Assembly: GCA_900318835.1 (NCBI GenBank)
Contig: ONLW01000004.1
Coordinates: forward strand, 1 to 64,000
Source: an uncultured Bacteroidales bacterium
GTDB taxonomy: Bacteria > Bacteroidota > Bacteroidia > Bacteroidales > P3
Direction of reading: 5' to 3'
DNA: 64,000 nucleotides
Below, one piece after another: positions 32,691 through 42,608 of this stretch. The first letter of the stretch is position 1; each line of letters starts with the position of its first letter. The notes beneath the pieces are model-generated. The model was not told the DNA's origin, made no database searches, and saw nothing but the letters and a program-made list of their open reading frames with translations. Made by a program: the position numbers and the translations under genes.

Positions 32691-34109
32691 ATGAAGAAGA
32701 TTGACCGTCTCATACTCCGTTCCTTTGTGGGACCGCTGGTGCTCACCTTCACCCTTTCGGTGCTGGTGTTGCTCATGCAGTTCGTATGGAAGTATGTTGA
32801 TGACCTCGTAGGCAAAGGCCTCGACTTCAGCGTTATTGCCGAGCTTCTCCTCTATGCCTCCGCCACTTTTGTCCCCATGGCCCTCCCCATAGCAGTGCTT
32901 TTCGCCTCAATCATGACCATGGGCAATTTCGGCGAGAAATACGAACTGGTGGCCATGAAAGCCGGAGGCATTTCAGTCAGTCGTGTCATGCGCCCCATGG
33001 TTTTGGTGGCCCTGCTGCTCACTGGTATGGCCTTTTATTTCGCTAACAATGTGATGCCCACCGCAATGCTCAAATATCGCATGACGCTCTACGACATCAC
33101 CCACAAGAAACCCGCCGTCAACATTCGTCCGGGCGAATACTACAAGGAATTCGACGGCTACGTCATCCGTGTTGGAAGCAAGAGTCGCGATGGTCGCACC
33201 CTTCAGGATGTCCTCGTCTACGACCATTCCAAAGGCATGAATGAGACCCTCGTTACCGTCGGTAAGCGTGGTGTCATGCAGGCCTCGCCAGACAATATGT
33301 ATCTTAAAATCACACTCTTCGACGGTTATACCTATAGTGAGAACTCCTCGGGCGACAACTATCTCCGCCGTCCTCTTACCTCCATCGGATTCAGTGAGCA
33401 GAGCCTCAATTTCGACATCTCATCCTTCGCTTACAATAAGAGCGTCGAAGAGAACTTCAAGGGGAGCTACCAGATGATGAACATTGCTCAGCTCGACACC
33501 ACTATCGCGCAACTTGAAGACAGTTACCGGGAGCGTATCGACCAGTACTTCACCAACATGCGCGTCAATCTCCGTGCCTGGCAGCAGTATCTCCCCTCTG
33601 ACAGCACACTCCATGCTGCCCAGCCTGTCCCTCTCCATAAGCTCCTTTCCAATCTCCCCGCGCGCGACCGTCGCAGTGCATACCTCCACGCCCGCAATGC
33701 CGCTGTCAGTGCCCGTCAGGATGCGCAGATGTATGAAGATCTCATCCAGTCTGACCGTGAATACATTAACCGCCACTACATCGAGTGGCATCGCAAGTTT
33801 ACCCTCTCCATTGCCTGTCTGCTGCTCTTCCTCATTGGTGCCCCCTTCGGCTCCATTGTCCGCAAGGGTGGTCTGGGTCTCCCCCTGGTGGCCTCGGTGG
33901 GATTCTTCGTGCTCTACTATGTGGTGGGTATGATTGCCGAGAAGGCTGTACGTGAATCGGCCATGGGTCCCGAGGGCATGTGGATATCCTCCATTGTGAT
34001 GTTGCCCATCGGCATCGTCCTTACCCTTCAGGCCACCACCGATTCGTCGTTCTTCGACGGCTCCTCCTGGCGCAAATTTTTCGCCAAACTCTTCCGAAAA
34101 GGACAATAA
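32691..34109 (+). CDS. LptF/LptG-type lipopolysaccharide export permease
   Basis: The 472-residue protein has the YjgP/YjgQ layout. Three N-terminal helices (residues about 12-120, including MALPIAVLFASIMTMGNFGEK) come first, then a large periplasmic domain, then three C-terminal helices (residues about 360-455). LptF and LptG pair with LptB to drive LPS extraction from the inner membrane. Only one such gene is present here, so it may pair with a copy elsewhere or form a homodimer. The ATG abuts the rseP stop (TAG-ATG), so the two are coupled. Confidence 0.88.
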   Translation: MKKIDRLILRSFVGPLVLTFTLSVLVLLMQFVWKYVDDLVGKGLDFSVIAELLLYASATFVPMALPIAVLFASIMTMGNFGEKYELVAMKAGGISVSRVMRPMVLVALLLTGMAFYFANNVMPTAMLKYRMTLYDITHKKPAVNIRPGEYYKEFDGYVIRVGSKSRDGRTLQDVLVYDHSKGMNETLVTVGKRGVMQASPDNMYLKITLFDGYTYSENSSGDNYLRRPLTSIGFSEQSLNFDISSFAYNKSVEENFKGSYQMMNIAQLDTTIAQLEDSYRERIDQYFTNMRVNLRAWQQYLPSDSTLHAAQPVPLHKLLSNLPARDRRSAYLHARNAAVSARQDAQMYEDLIQSDREYINRHYIEWHRKFTLSIACLLLFLIGAPFGSIVRKGGLGLPLVASVGFFVLYYVVGMIAEKAVRESAMGPEGMWISSIVMLPIGIVLTLQATTDSSFFDGSSWRKFFAKLFRKGQ

Positions 34110-34196
34110 ACACCTTTCGGGGTGCGGGAAATCCGAAGAAAAATTTTCCTCTAGTTGGAAAAAATCCCCATTTTTTTGTCTCTAATGAGAAAAATA

Positions 34197-34228
34197 TTTC
34201 CTCTCGTGGAATTTTCCACGAGAGGAAA
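34197..34228 (+). terminator. Intrinsic terminator of the ppiD-to-lptF cluster
   Basis: Perfect 14-bp arms (TTTCCTCTCGTGGA and complement) surround a 4-nt loop. A T-rich stretch follows. Confidence 0.8.
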
Positions 34229-34249
34229 ATCTATTTTAAAAGAATTTGC

Positions 34250-34257
34250 TATTTTTG
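34250..34257 (+). promoter_or_regulatory. -7 element upstream of the second giant protein
   Basis: TATTTTTG followed by CAT matches the Bacteroidota -7 box and lies 25 bp before the start codon. No TTTG is seen at the usual distance upstream. Confidence 0.6.
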
Positions 34258-34282
34258 CATCTGAAAAATAATATATAATAAC

Positions 34283-37200
34283 ATGAACAGAAAAAGAGTA
34301 TTGATTTCGCTTCTTGCCCTCCTCGCCACCTGCGGGGTATGGGCCGAGCCTACGTGGACGGTGACCACGCGCATAGGCACGAAAGACACCTTCATCGTCA
34401 CCCGTAGCGAAAGCACCTACGCCCAGACGGTGTTCTACCGCACCGTGAACCTCAGCGCCTACGCCGGGCAGCACTACACCGCTGTCAACGGCACCCTCAC
34501 CTTCGGCGTCGGCGAGACCGTCAAGAAGGTCGCCGTGACCAGAACCACTCCGGGCACCGATGCATACAAGTACCAGAACGACAACACCACGCGCTCCTAC
34601 CGCTTCGAGGTTACTGACCAGGGTGGTTTCTATCTGGCCTCCAAAGACTTCACCTTTACCACCGGCACCAGCTTCAGTGCTACCAAAGTGAGCCAGAGCA
34701 TCACCAACCTCGTCTATTTCAACAGCAGCAGCAATTACACCTCGGGCGTGAACAGCTCCAAGTACGTGGATGTCAGCTACACGCCGCCCACCAGTCAGGT
34801 GGAGACCAGCGGCGCCCTCAGCGGCTACGTCCTCATCGACGACAGCTACGACTACGCCCAGAAAGCCGCCACCGTCAGCACCGATAGCCTCATCAGCACC
34901 ACCGGCGCTGATGCTGCCTACCTCAATGACATGGGCTGCAAGATCTACGCCACCGTCTGCTTCACCGAGAAGGAGAAGGACGACGGCTACCAGTATATCC
35001 AGATTGTCGCCGGCAACGGCAGCACCAGCTACGATACCGGCTACGACCCCGACGGGGCTGTCAACGACCCGTCGAACTCGGCCTACAAGGTCTGCTTCGA
35101 GCTTTCCACCGGCAGCAACGCCGAGGGCAAGCAGTTCTTCCCCCACCGCTACAACTATGCCAACAAATCGGCTGAGACGAGTGCGCACATCGGAATCACC
35201 GAGTTCTCCCAACCCAATGGCAAGCTCTGGCAGCAGAAGTTCAAGTCGGGCTATCAGGCCACCAATTCGGGCTCCCTGGTCTTCAATACCAATGTGGCGA
35301 ACATCACCACCCGTTTCGATGCCGGTGGAAAAGACAACGACACCTGGGGCTACAAGGACCTTTTCGTCCGCATGGCCCTCGTCGACGCCACCGCCCCCAC
35401 CAAGCTGGCCGTCAGCGTGGCTCCCGGCAAGCACTGCAAGGGCAACACCGTCTATGTCTCCGTGGCTTTCAATGAGATTGTCACCGTCATCGGCACGCCG
35501 AAATTAACCACTACTTCCGCTAACCACTGGGGTGACCTCAACTATGTGGCCGGCAGCGGCACCAACGTGCTGACCTTCAGCACCACCATCCCTGCCGATG
35601 CCACCGGCAACCTCAACATCACGGGCCTCAGCGGCACCGTCAAGGACCTCGCGGGCAATGACCTCATTGGCAGCGGCGTCACCGCCAGCGGCCTCTGCTC
35701 GCTTGATGCCTCCTATGCCTGGCCCATCACCTACGACCTCGCCGGCGGCACCGCCTCCAACCCCACCACCTACACCTGGGAGACAGCCACCTTCACCCTC
35801 AACAACCCCACTCGCGACAATTGCACCTTCCTCGGCTGGACGGGCAGCAACGGCGACACACCCCAGACCACCGTCTCCATCGCCAACCACACGCACGTCC
35901 CCCTCAGCTACACCGCCCACTGGCATCCCCTCTGGGGCGTTGACTCCAATGCCGACGGCAGCGCCGTGCATCCCTACCTGATTGCCTCCACCATCGACCT
36001 CGACACCTTGGCGGCCCGCGTGGGTCGCGGCACCACCTACAGTGGCACTTATTTCCTGCAGACCGCCGACATCACCTACGACGGCACCCTCAACAACTAC
36101 ACCCCCGTGGGCCGCCTCGTGGCCAACCCCTTCGGCGGCAGCTACGACGGCGGCGGCTACACCATCAGCGGTATCAACATCAGTCGAGATAACAACGATC
36201 AAACCATAGATTACGGCCTTTTCGGCCGCCTCTCCTCCACCGCCACGGTGCAGAACCTCACCCTTGCCTCCACCACCATCACCGCCTACTATAATGTCGG
36301 CGGCATTGTGGGCTACAACGCTGGCGGCACGGTGCATAACTGCCGTGTGGAGAGCACCGTCACCATCAATGCCAATCGCTCTTCTGCCTATTACCACGGC
36401 GGCGTTGTCGGATATAACTATTCCGGCACTATCGAAGGCTGCCTCTGCGCCGCCACCGTCAGCAGTAACGGCCAGCTCAGCAGCCTCTATTACGGTGGTA
36501 TTGCGGGAAGTACTGAACAAAGCTCTTCCATTGTCAACTGCCTCTTCACCGGTCCTGCCCCGACCAGCGATGTATCTACTAAAGGATTCATAGCAGGATA
36601 TAAGCATAATTCGGCCACCCTCACCAACAACTACTACACCGAAAGCACTCTTGGCGGTGTCAACAGCGTCGACGTCAACGGTGCCCGCAAGGGCCGCACC
36701 GTCACCCTCGGCACCGATGTGGCCCTTGTCGGTACCCCGACCGCCTACTCCCATAGCGGCCTCACAGCCATCGGCACCACGGCTCTGCGCCTCGCCGACG
36801 GCACCATCTACAGTGGTTTCGGCCAGACGCTCACCCTCGCCTATACCGGCAGCGATGTCGAATCGGCGGGTCTGCACCACTGCTTCAGTTACAACGACGG
36901 CAGCGGTGACCACCCCTTCTTCGGCAACACCCTCACTATGCCCGACGCCGACATCACCGTCAGCTATGTCGGCATTGTCTACACCATCAGCTACGACCTC
37001 GTCGGCGGCAGCGTAGCCACACCCAACCCTGTCTTCTACACCGCCGATAGCGCCGACATCACCCTTGTCAACCCCACCCGCGACCACTATACCTTTGCCG
37101 GATGGACAGGTACCGAACTCGATGCGGCAACAGAGACCGTCACCATTGCGCATGGCTCCACGGGCGACCGCTCCTACACCGCCACCTGGACGCCCATCGT

Positions 37201-40200
37201 CTACAGCATCAGCTACGACCTCGCCGGTGGCAGCGTAGCCACACCCAATCCCACCTCCTATACCGTCGAGAGCGCCATTTTCACCCTCGCCAACCCCACC
37301 CGCACCGGCTATGATTTCGCGGGCTGGACAGGCACCGGCCTCGCTGCGCCGACCATGACTGTCACCATCGCGCACGATTCCACGGGCGACCGCTCCTATA
37401 CCGCCACCTGGACGCTCACCGTCTACAGCATCAGCTACGACCTCGCCGGCGGCAGTGTGGCCACACCCAATCCCACCTCCTACACCGTCGAGAGCACCGA
37501 TATCACCCTCGTCAACCCCACCCAAGCAGACAACACCTTCGCTGGCTGGATGGGTACCGACCTCTCCGAGTTGACCACGACCGTCACCATACCGCACGGT
37601 TCCACCGGCGACCGCTCCTACACCGCCGTCTGGCATCTGACGACTCTCCCATACAGCTACGGCTTCGAAACCGAGGGCGACTGGGACTACTGGAAGTCCC
37701 TGTCGGGGAACAACAGGAGAATAAGTGGTTACAGCCACAGCGGCTCTTATTGCTTGCAGTTCCGAGGCTCCACCTCCAATGTTGTGGCGCTGCCGATCTT
37801 CGACGCCGCCCCCTCCAGCCTGCAGCTCTCCTTCTGGTCGCGGCCGGAGTTCCATAATGAATCCCGATGCGGCACCTTCTCGGTGGGCTACCTCACCGAC
37901 CCCACCGATGCCGCCACCTTCGTCGTCGTTAGGACCTACAGCAACAGCGACTGGACATCAAACGACTATCGCCGCAAGGTGGTCAACTTCGATGGCGCCC
38001 CCGACGGCGTACGCCTCGCCTTCCGCCACAACCCCACCGTTACTAACTATTATTGGTATGTCGACGATGTGGAGGTGACGGCACCCGGATGCTTCTTCCC
38101 CGAAGAGCTGGCCGTGAGTAATATCGGCGTTACCGCCGCCACCGTCAGCTGGCTGGCCGCTGCCGGCACCCAGTGGGAGTATGCCCTCGTGGCCAACGCC
38201 GCCGACGACTACACCCCCGTCGAAGCCGACTTCACCGGCACTTATACAGCCTCACAAGCAGGCACCCAATCAATCACCCTCAACACCCTCACCGAGCTGA
38301 CCAACTACTCCTTTTTCCTGCGCCGCGTCTGCAGCGCGCAGAGCAAGAGCGAAGTTGTGTCGGTGCGCTTCCGCACCCGGATGACATCTGTGCCGGTGCC
38401 CTTTGCCGACGACTTCGAGTCGTCGAACGGCTGGGCGCTGGAGAACGGCACCCTCACCAACCAGTGGGTCTGGGGTACGGCAACCTCCAATGGCGAAGGC
38501 ACCAAGTCCCTCTATATCTCGAACGACGGCGGCATCACCAACGCCTATTCCAACGACAAAACCACGGTCTTTGCCTGGAAGACATTCTCCTTCGAGGAGG
38601 GCTACTACAGCTTCTCCTACTACTGGAAGACCTATGGCAGTGAAGGACGGGACTACCTGCGCGTGGCCTTGGTGCCCGACGAGACCGAGCTGACAGCCGG
38701 CGAAGGTGTGCCGTCCGGCTTTAACGGAAGTCATTTGCCCACCGGCTGGATAGCCCTCGATGGCGGAAGTCAGTTATGGAGAGAGTCCTCTTGGAAGCAG
38801 TTCACCACCGACACCATCGCTATCGCCGCCGGCACCTACAAGATGGTCTTCGTCTGGAGAAACGATGTTAATGTGAGTGGAATTAATCCCCCTGCCGCCG
38901 TCGACAATGTGAGCATTGCGCAGTACAAGCATTTTGTCACCGCCGGCAGCTGGAACGATGCCGCCAACTGGAGCCCCGCCGGTGTACCCACCGCCGATGA
39001 CGCGGTCGTCATCCAGGCCGCCGCCGTCATCCCCGACGGCTATGTGGCCCGCTGCGGCAAGACCATTATCGATGGCGGCAGCATCACCATCGCCAACGGC
39101 GGGCAGCTGCTGTGCAACAGCTACATCCCCGTCACGGTGCAGAAAAACGTCGTCGCCGGCCAGTGGAACGGCATCAGCGGCCTATACTATGTCTACGACC
39201 TGACCTCCCTCACCAACGCCGACGCCTACGACCTCTTCCGCTACGACGAGCAAACCGCCACCTGGCTCAACCAGAAGGCCGGCAACGGCGCAGAGGGCTT
39301 CACAATGCTGTACAACAAATGTGGCTACATCTACCGCCGCGCCGTCAGTGCCACCATCGACCTGGCGACTAACAACTATTCCAAAAATGGCGAAGGACAT
39401 GATTGCTATGCCCGCTGCAGCGACGATGCGCTGCGGGGCTTCAACCTCGTAGGCAACCTCTGCACCCACGACCTCTACTTCGGCACTGGCATCACCGTCA
39501 GTGAGGGTTCTATCGCCCCGGGCTACTACACCCTCGACCCCGACGGCACCTGGCACGCCCACACCACCACCGACCCCATCCATGTGGCCGAGGCCTTCCT
39601 CATACAGGTCACCACCGACGAGGCCGTTCTCCGTTTCTACAACACCAACGCCGCCCCGGCACAATCCAAGGCCGCCCAGGCAGCCACCCTCGCCTTCACC
39701 GTCAAGGGTAACGGCCACGAGGATGTGACCTACGCGATGCTCGTCGACGGCGACGGCCTGCGGAAGATGGCTCACCTCAACGCCGAAGCTCCCAGCCTCA
39801 GCATCGACGGCTACGCTATAGCCTCGCTGGACGAAGAGACCGAGGCCTTCCCCCTGACGCTCAAGGCCCAGCCCGGCGAATACACCATTGGTCTGACCAG
39901 TCCGACCAGTCTGACCAGTCCGACCAGCCTCTCCTACCTTCATCTAATCGACCGCCTCGCCGGCCGCGACATCGACCTGCTGCGCGACAGTAGCTACACC
40001 TTCACTGTGTCCGCCGGTTCGGCCGGCGGAGACCGCTTCCTGGTGAAGCTGTCGCCCGACGCCCAAGAAACCCATTCGCCCCACTTCGCCCATTGGGACA
40101 GCGACCGTCTGGTCGTCACCGGCGAGGGCACCCTCGAGGCCTACGACGTCATGGGCCGCCAGCTCTTCACCAAGGAAATTTCACCTTCCATCTTCCCCGC

Positions 40201-40258
40201 CGCCGGTGTGTATGTCCTCCGCCTAGGCGGACAGTCGCAAAAGATAGTGGTAAAATGA
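34283..40258 (+). CDS. Giant multidomain secreted surface protein
   Basis: The 1991-residue protein starts with a signal peptide (cleavage near VWA-E22). A Calx-beta-like region follows (VFYRTVNLSAYAGQHYTAV, residues about 45-95). A first Listeria-Bacteroides repeat lies near residue 478, and GLUG-type repeats lie near 670-760 (GGIVGYNAGGTVHNC). Three tandem Listeria-Bacteroides (InlB B-type) repeats start near 897, 971 and 1045. Two adhesin-like sandwich domains (about 1123-1270 and 1370-1550) flank an Fn3-like domain. A GxWxDxxNWSPxGVP unit is near 1553. The end (AYDVMGRQLFTKEI ... GVYVLRLGGQSQKIVVK) is a type IX-sorting-like domain. An adhesive or structural role at the cell surface is likely; the ligand is unknown. 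GC content is high throughout. Confidence 0.85.
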   Translation: MNRKRVLISLLALLATCGVWAEPTWTVTTRIGTKDTFIVTRSESTYAQTVFYRTVNLSAYAGQHYTAVNGTLTFGVGETVKKVAVTRTTPGTDAYKYQNDNTTRSYRFEVTDQGGFYLASKDFTFTTGTSFSATKVSQSITNLVYFNSSSNYTSGVNSSKYVDVSYTPPTSQVETSGALSGYVLIDDSYDYAQKAATVSTDSLISTTGADAAYLNDMGCKIYATVCFTEKEKDDGYQYIQIVAGNGSTSYDTGYDPDGAVNDPSNSAYKVCFELSTGSNAEGKQFFPHRYNYANKSAETSAHIGITEFSQPNGKLWQQKFKSGYQATNSGSLVFNTNVANITTRFDAGGKDNDTWGYKDLFVRMALVDATAPTKLAVSVAPGKHCKGNTVYVSVAFNEIVTVIGTPKLTTTSANHWGDLNYVAGSGTNVLTFSTTIPADATGNLNITGLSGTVKDLAGNDLIGSGVTASGLCSLDASYAWPITYDLAGGTASNPTTYTWETATFTLNNPTRDNCTFLGWTGSNGDTPQTTVSIANHTHVPLSYTAHWHPLWGVDSNADGSAVHPYLIASTIDLDTLAARVGRGTTYSGTYFLQTADITYDGTLNNYTPVGRLVANPFGGSYDGGGYTISGINISRDNNDQTIDYGLFGRLSSTATVQNLTLASTTITAYYNVGGIVGYNAGGTVHNCRVESTVTINANRSSAYYHGGVVGYNYSGTIEGCLCAATVSSNGQLSSLYYGGIAGSTEQSSSIVNCLFTGPAPTSDVSTKGFIAGYKHNSATLTNNYYTESTLGGVNSVDVNGARKGRTVTLGTDVALVGTPTAYSHSGLTAIGTTALRLADGTIYSGFGQTLTLAYTGSDVESAGLHHCFSYNDGSGDHPFFGNTLTMPDADITVSYVGIVYTISYDLVGGSVATPNPVFYTADSADITLVNPTRDHYTFAGWTGTELDAATETVTIAHGSTGDRSYTATWTPIVYSISYDLAGGSVATPNPTSYTVESAIFTLANPTRTGYDFAGWTGTGLAAPTMTVTIAHDSTGDRSYTATWTLTVYSISYDLAGGSVATPNPTSYTVESTDITLVNPTQADNTFAGWMGTDLSELTTTVTIPHGSTGDRSYTAVWHLTTLPYSYGFETEGDWDYWKSLSGNNRRISGYSHSGSYCLQFRGSTSNVVALPIFDAAPSSLQLSFWSRPEFHNESRCGTFSVGYLTDPTDAATFVVVRTYSNSDWTSNDYRRKVVNFDGAPDGVRLAFRHNPTVTNYYWYVDDVEVTAPGCFFPEELAVSNIGVTAATVSWLAAAGTQWEYALVANAADDYTPVEADFTGTYTASQAGTQSITLNTLTELTNYSFFLRRVCSAQSKSEVVSVRFRTRMTSVPVPFADDFESSNGWALENGTLTNQWVWGTATSNGEGTKSLYISNDGGITNAYSNDKTTVFAWKTFSFEEGYYSFSYYWKTYGSEGRDYLRVALVPDETELTAGEGVPSGFNGSHLPTGWIALDGGSQLWRESSWKQFTTDTIAIAAGTYKMVFVWRNDVNVSGINPPAAVDNVSIAQYKHFVTAGSWNDAANWSPAGVPTADDAVVIQAAAVIPDGYVARCGKTIIDGGSITIANGGQLLCNSYIPVTVQKNVVAGQWNGISGLYYVYDLTSLTNADAYDLFRYDEQTATWLNQKAGNGAEGFTMLYNKCGYIYRRAVSATIDLATNNYSKNGEGHDCYARCSDDALRGFNLVGNLCTHDLYFGTGITVSEGSIAPGYYTLDPDGTWHAHTTTDPIHVAEAFLIQVTTDEAVLRFYNTNAAPAQSKAAQAATLAFTVKGNGHEDVTYAMLVDGDGLRKMAHLNAEAPSLSIDGYAIASLDEETEAFPLTLKAQPGEYTIGLTSPTSLTSPTSLSYLHLIDRLAGRDIDLLRDSSYTFTVSAGSAGGDRFLVKLSPDAQETHSPHFAHWDSDRLVVTGEGTLEAYDVMGRQLFTKEISPSIFPAAGVYVLRLGGQSQKIVVK
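36977..37642 (+). repeat. Three tandem 222-bp B-repeats
   Basis: Units starting near 36977, 37199 and 37421 are highly similar, each encoding ISYDLAGGSVATPNP ... GDRSYTATW. They should allow copy-number change by recombination. Confidence 0.9.
39891..39926 (+). repeat. Two 18-bp tandem units in the giant gene
   Basis: GTCTGACCAGTCCGACCA occurs twice in tandem, encoding repeated LTSPTS in a linker near the C-terminus. Changes in copy number would stay in frame. Confidence 0.9.
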
Positions 40259-40296
40259 AAATGAAATGTCGTGTACTTTTAAGTACTCAATTGGTT

Positions 40297-40485
40297 ATGA
40301 ACAAGAAACAATACGTTGCACCCACGTTGACCGTGGTGGAATTCAAGACGGAACGCGGCTACGCTTCCAGCGGCCCTCTTAGCATGGTTGTCCCGGCACA
40401 GTTCCTTGGCACCTTTAGCGCCCAGGGCATGGAGCTTTGGGAAGAACCCTCCAATCCGCTCTTCGGCGACAGCTGGGATCAATAG
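40297..40485 (+). CDS. Small peptide of the KKQYxAP family, copy A
   Basis: The 62-residue product begins MNKKQYVAPTLTVVEFKTER and continues GYASS. A peptide with the same start is encoded at 57593-57778 (METKKQYIAPQLTV, then GYAAS), and both end in an acidic, Trp-containing tail (DSWDQ and SEFWD). Both genes directly follow, on the same strand, a large surface protein gene. An in-frame ATG 12 codons upstream exists, but the family resemblance starts at the chosen one. There is no signal peptide. I recall similar short proteins (MKK-x-Y-x-x-P) in many gut Bacteroidota but know of no function. Confidence 0.7.
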   Translation: MNKKQYVAPTLTVVEFKTERGYASSGPLSMVVPAQFLGTFSAQGMELWEEPSNPLFGDSWDQ

Positions 40486-40491
40486 CCTTTA

Positions 40492-40547
40492 CCCCCACCC
40501 CCTGTCCCCTCCCTGCCGGAAGGGGTGCCCAATGGGCGGGGTGGGGG
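40492..40547. repeat. GC-rich foldback element
   Basis: CCCCCACCCC at 40492-40501 pairs perfectly with GGGGTGGGGG at 40538-40547, and smaller complementary stretches lie inside (CCCCT with AGGGG; TGCCC with GGGCA-like). It may terminate the small peptide transcript, or it may be a dispersed repeat present once here. Confidence 0.6.
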
Positions 40548-40568
40548 AGGCACCAAACTCGCACAAAC

Positions 40569-40628
40569 TACCTACCAACTGCCTACCAACTCCTAACCAA
40601 CTCCTACCATGGTAGGAGTTGGTAGGTG
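40569..40628. repeat. CTACCATGGTAG palindrome family, copy 3
   Basis: Four CTACCAACT-like units lead into a perfect 28-bp palindrome at 40596-40623 centred on CCATGG. It lies between the small peptide gene and pyrK. Confidence 0.9.
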
Positions 40629-40699
40629 GTTTGTTAAGTTAAAATCCGCTGTTTTAACGTTTGTTAGGAAAGTTTAACCCCTATATTGGTTTTTTTTCG

Positions 40700-40707
40700 T
40701 ATTTTTG
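40700..40707 (+). promoter_or_regulatory. -7 element of the pyrK promoter
   Basis: TATTTTTG followed by CAGCG matches the Bacteroidota -7 box, 24 bp before the pyrK start. A canonical TTTG at the right distance is lacking. Confidence 0.6.
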
Positions 40708-40730
40708 CAGCGTATTCATTATGGAATAAT

Positions 40731-41507
40731 ATGAAAGAGATTCACGATTTCAAGATTTTAGAGCGTCGTCAGCTGGGCAGCCGCTATTTCTCTCTGGTGT
40801 TGGAACACGGTGGGAAGATGCAGCCCGTGGCACCGGGACAGTTCGTTGAGGTGTTGGTGGAAGGTTCGCGCGACGTGATGCTACGCCGCCCTATCTCGGT
40901 ACACGATGTCGACGAGGAACGTGGTACCATGACCCTTCTTATCCAGATAGTTGGCAACGGCACCCGCAAGCTCGCCGAACTCGGAGTGGGGGATAAGTTG
41001 AATATGGTCTACCCCCTCGGCCACGGATTCACTTCAGACCTCAAACCTCAGACCTCCGCCCTCCTAGTGGGTGGCGGAGCGGGTATCGCACCGCTGCTTC
41101 ACCTCTCCAAGGTGCTGAAAGCAAAGGGTGTTAGCTGCACTATCTTGCTGGGTGGCCGCACGGCGGAACTCATCCCCGTGCGCGACGAGTTCGAACCCTA
41201 TGGCCGCCTCTGCATCGCCACCGACGACGGCTCGATGGGACACAAGGGCCTGGTGGTGGAACATCCCGCATTCTCAGAGTCTTACGACATGATTTACACC
41301 TGTGGTCCCACGCCGATGATGAAGGCTGTGGCCCGCAGCGCTGCCCAGCGCGGCATCCGCTGCGAGGTGAGTCTGGAGAACATGATGGCCTGTGGCGTGG
41401 GCGCCTGCCTCTGCTGTGTCACCGACACCGACGACGGCCACCGCTGCGTCTGCAAGGACGGTCCTGTGTTTGACATCACGACAATGAAGAAATGGTTTGA
41501 AAAGTAA
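40731..41507 (+). CDS. pyrK: Dihydroorotate dehydrogenase electron-transfer subunit
   Basis: PyrK passes electrons from the PyrD FMN site to NAD through FAD and a 2Fe-2S cluster. The FAD motif MLRRPISVHDVD, the nucleotide-binding GGGAGIAPLLHL and CGPTPMM, and the C-terminal cluster ligands CGVGACLCC ... C are all present. The ATG was chosen because the upstream in-frame codons overlap the promoter. The length of 258 residues is normal. It is paired with pyrD, which lies about 200 bp downstream after a repeat element. Confidence 0.95.
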   Translation: MKEIHDFKILERRQLGSRYFSLVLEHGGKMQPVAPGQFVEVLVEGSRDVMLRRPISVHDVDEERGTMTLLIQIVGNGTRKLAELGVGDKLNMVYPLGHGFTSDLKPQTSALLVGGGAGIAPLLHLSKVLKAKGVSCTILLGGRTAELIPVRDEFEPYGRLCIATDDGSMGHKGLVVEHPAFSESYDMIYTCGPTPMMKAVARSAAQRGIRCEVSLENMMACGVGACLCCVTDTDDGHRCVCKDGPVFDITTMKKWFEK

Positions 41508-41525
41508 ACGGATATTTTTTATTGG

Positions 41526-41698
41526 AACGGCGAATTTTACAAATTAAACTAATGGCTACGCAATACATAATTACAAGCGAATTACGCTAAATCGCTTGAC
41601 GGCAGGCAAGACGCAGCGAAGCGAGCGGCATTCGAGTAATTAGCCTTAAATTGACCTGCGGAAGCAATTCGTTTAATTAGGTTAATTCGTCGTTAAAA
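41526..41698. repeat. Two-copy intergenic element with inverted ends, copy 1
   Basis: About 173 bp. The left end AACGGCGAATTTTAC is close to the complement of the right end (AATTCGTCGTTAAAA). The interior has conserved blocks such as GACGGCAGGCAAG and GAGCGAGCGGCATTCGAGTAA, which recur in the copy at 43917-44087. It resembles a MITE or a structured RNA element. Confidence 0.85.
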
Positions 41699-41708
41699 GA
41701 AGAATGAT

Positions 41709-42608
41709 ATGTTAGCAGTTAAAGTACATAATCTCAGTCTTAAAAACCCGGTGATGACGGCCAGCGGCACCTTCGGTTATGGCGAGGAGTTCGCCGACTT
41801 CGTCGACCTGGAGCGTCTGGGCGGCTTCATCGTCAAGGGCACCACGGGCTCGCACCGCGAGGGCAACCCCTATCCCCGTATGGCCGAGACCCCTTCGGGT
41901 ATGCTCAACGCCGTGGGTCTGCAGAACGGCGGTGTGGAGAAGTTCTACAAGGAAGTATATCATAGAATCAAACACTTAGACACCAATATCATCGTCAACG
42001 TCAGCGGCTCGAGCATCGAGGAATACTGTGACGTGGCGTCGCAAATCGATGAGTTGGAGAAGATTCCGGCCATCGAGTTGAATATCTCGTGCCCCAATGT
42101 CAAGAAAGGCGGCATGGGCTTCGGCACCAACCCCGAGATGGCGGCGCAGGTGGTCTCCGAGGTGCGCAAGGTGTACCATAAGACGCTGATAGTAAAGCTC
42201 ACACCCAATGTCACCAGTGTTGTCGACATCGCCAAAGCGGTGGAGGCTGCCGGTGCCGACAGTGTCTCGCTCATCAACACCATGCTCGGCATGGCCATCG
42301 ATGTGGAGAAGCGGCGTCCCTACCTCAGCACCATCACCGGCGGATTGAGCGGCCCCGCCGTGAAGCCCGTGGCGGTGCGCATGGTGTGGCAAGTGGCTCA
42401 TGCTGTGCAGATTCCTGTCATCGGACTGGGCGGCATCGCCTCGGCCAACGACGCCCTGGAGTTCCTCATGGCAGGTGCCAAAGCCATCCAGGTGGGCACG
42501 GCCAACTTCATCGACCCTGCTGTCACCATGAAGATTGTCGACGGCCTCGAAGACTACTGCAAACGCCATGGAATCAGCGATATCAATGATATTATCGGTA
42601 TCATATGA
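41709..42608 (+). CDS. pyrD: Dihydroorotate dehydrogenase, catalytic subunit (class 1B)
   Basis: It oxidises dihydroorotate to orotate in pyrimidine synthesis. FMN and substrate motifs are visible: [19 protein letters not shown], the active-site Cys in [17 protein letters not shown], and [19 protein letters not shown]. The class 1B assignment follows from the neighbouring pyrK. The length of 299 residues is standard. The next gene overlaps its end by 4 bp. A repeat element fills the gap to pyrK, so the two genes may not share a simple leader. Confidence 0.96.
   Translation: MLAVKVHNLSLKNPVMTASGTFGYGEEFADFVDLERLGGFIVKGTTGSHREGNPYPRMAETPSGMLNAVGLQNGGVEKFYKEVYHRIKHLDTNIIVNVSGSSIEEYCDVASQIDELEKIPAIELNISCPNVKKGGMGFGTNPEMAAQVVSEVRKVYHKTLIVKLTPNVTSVVDIAKAVEAAGADSVSLINTMLGMAIDVEKRRPYLSTITGGLSGPAVKPVAVRMVWQVAHAVQIPVIGLGGIASANDALEFLMAGAKAIQVGTANFIDPAVTMKIVDGLEDYCKRHGISDINDIIGII

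Noticed and set aside
36977..37642. CRISPR-like spacing of repeats
   Set aside because: The 222-bp units are coding B-repeats without short spacers. No other regularly spaced short direct repeats were seen.
35504..37855. 783-codon open frame antisense to the second giant protein
   Set aside because: Gly/Val/Ala-rich translation typical of an antisense shadow; the sense strand has a signal peptide and clear domains.
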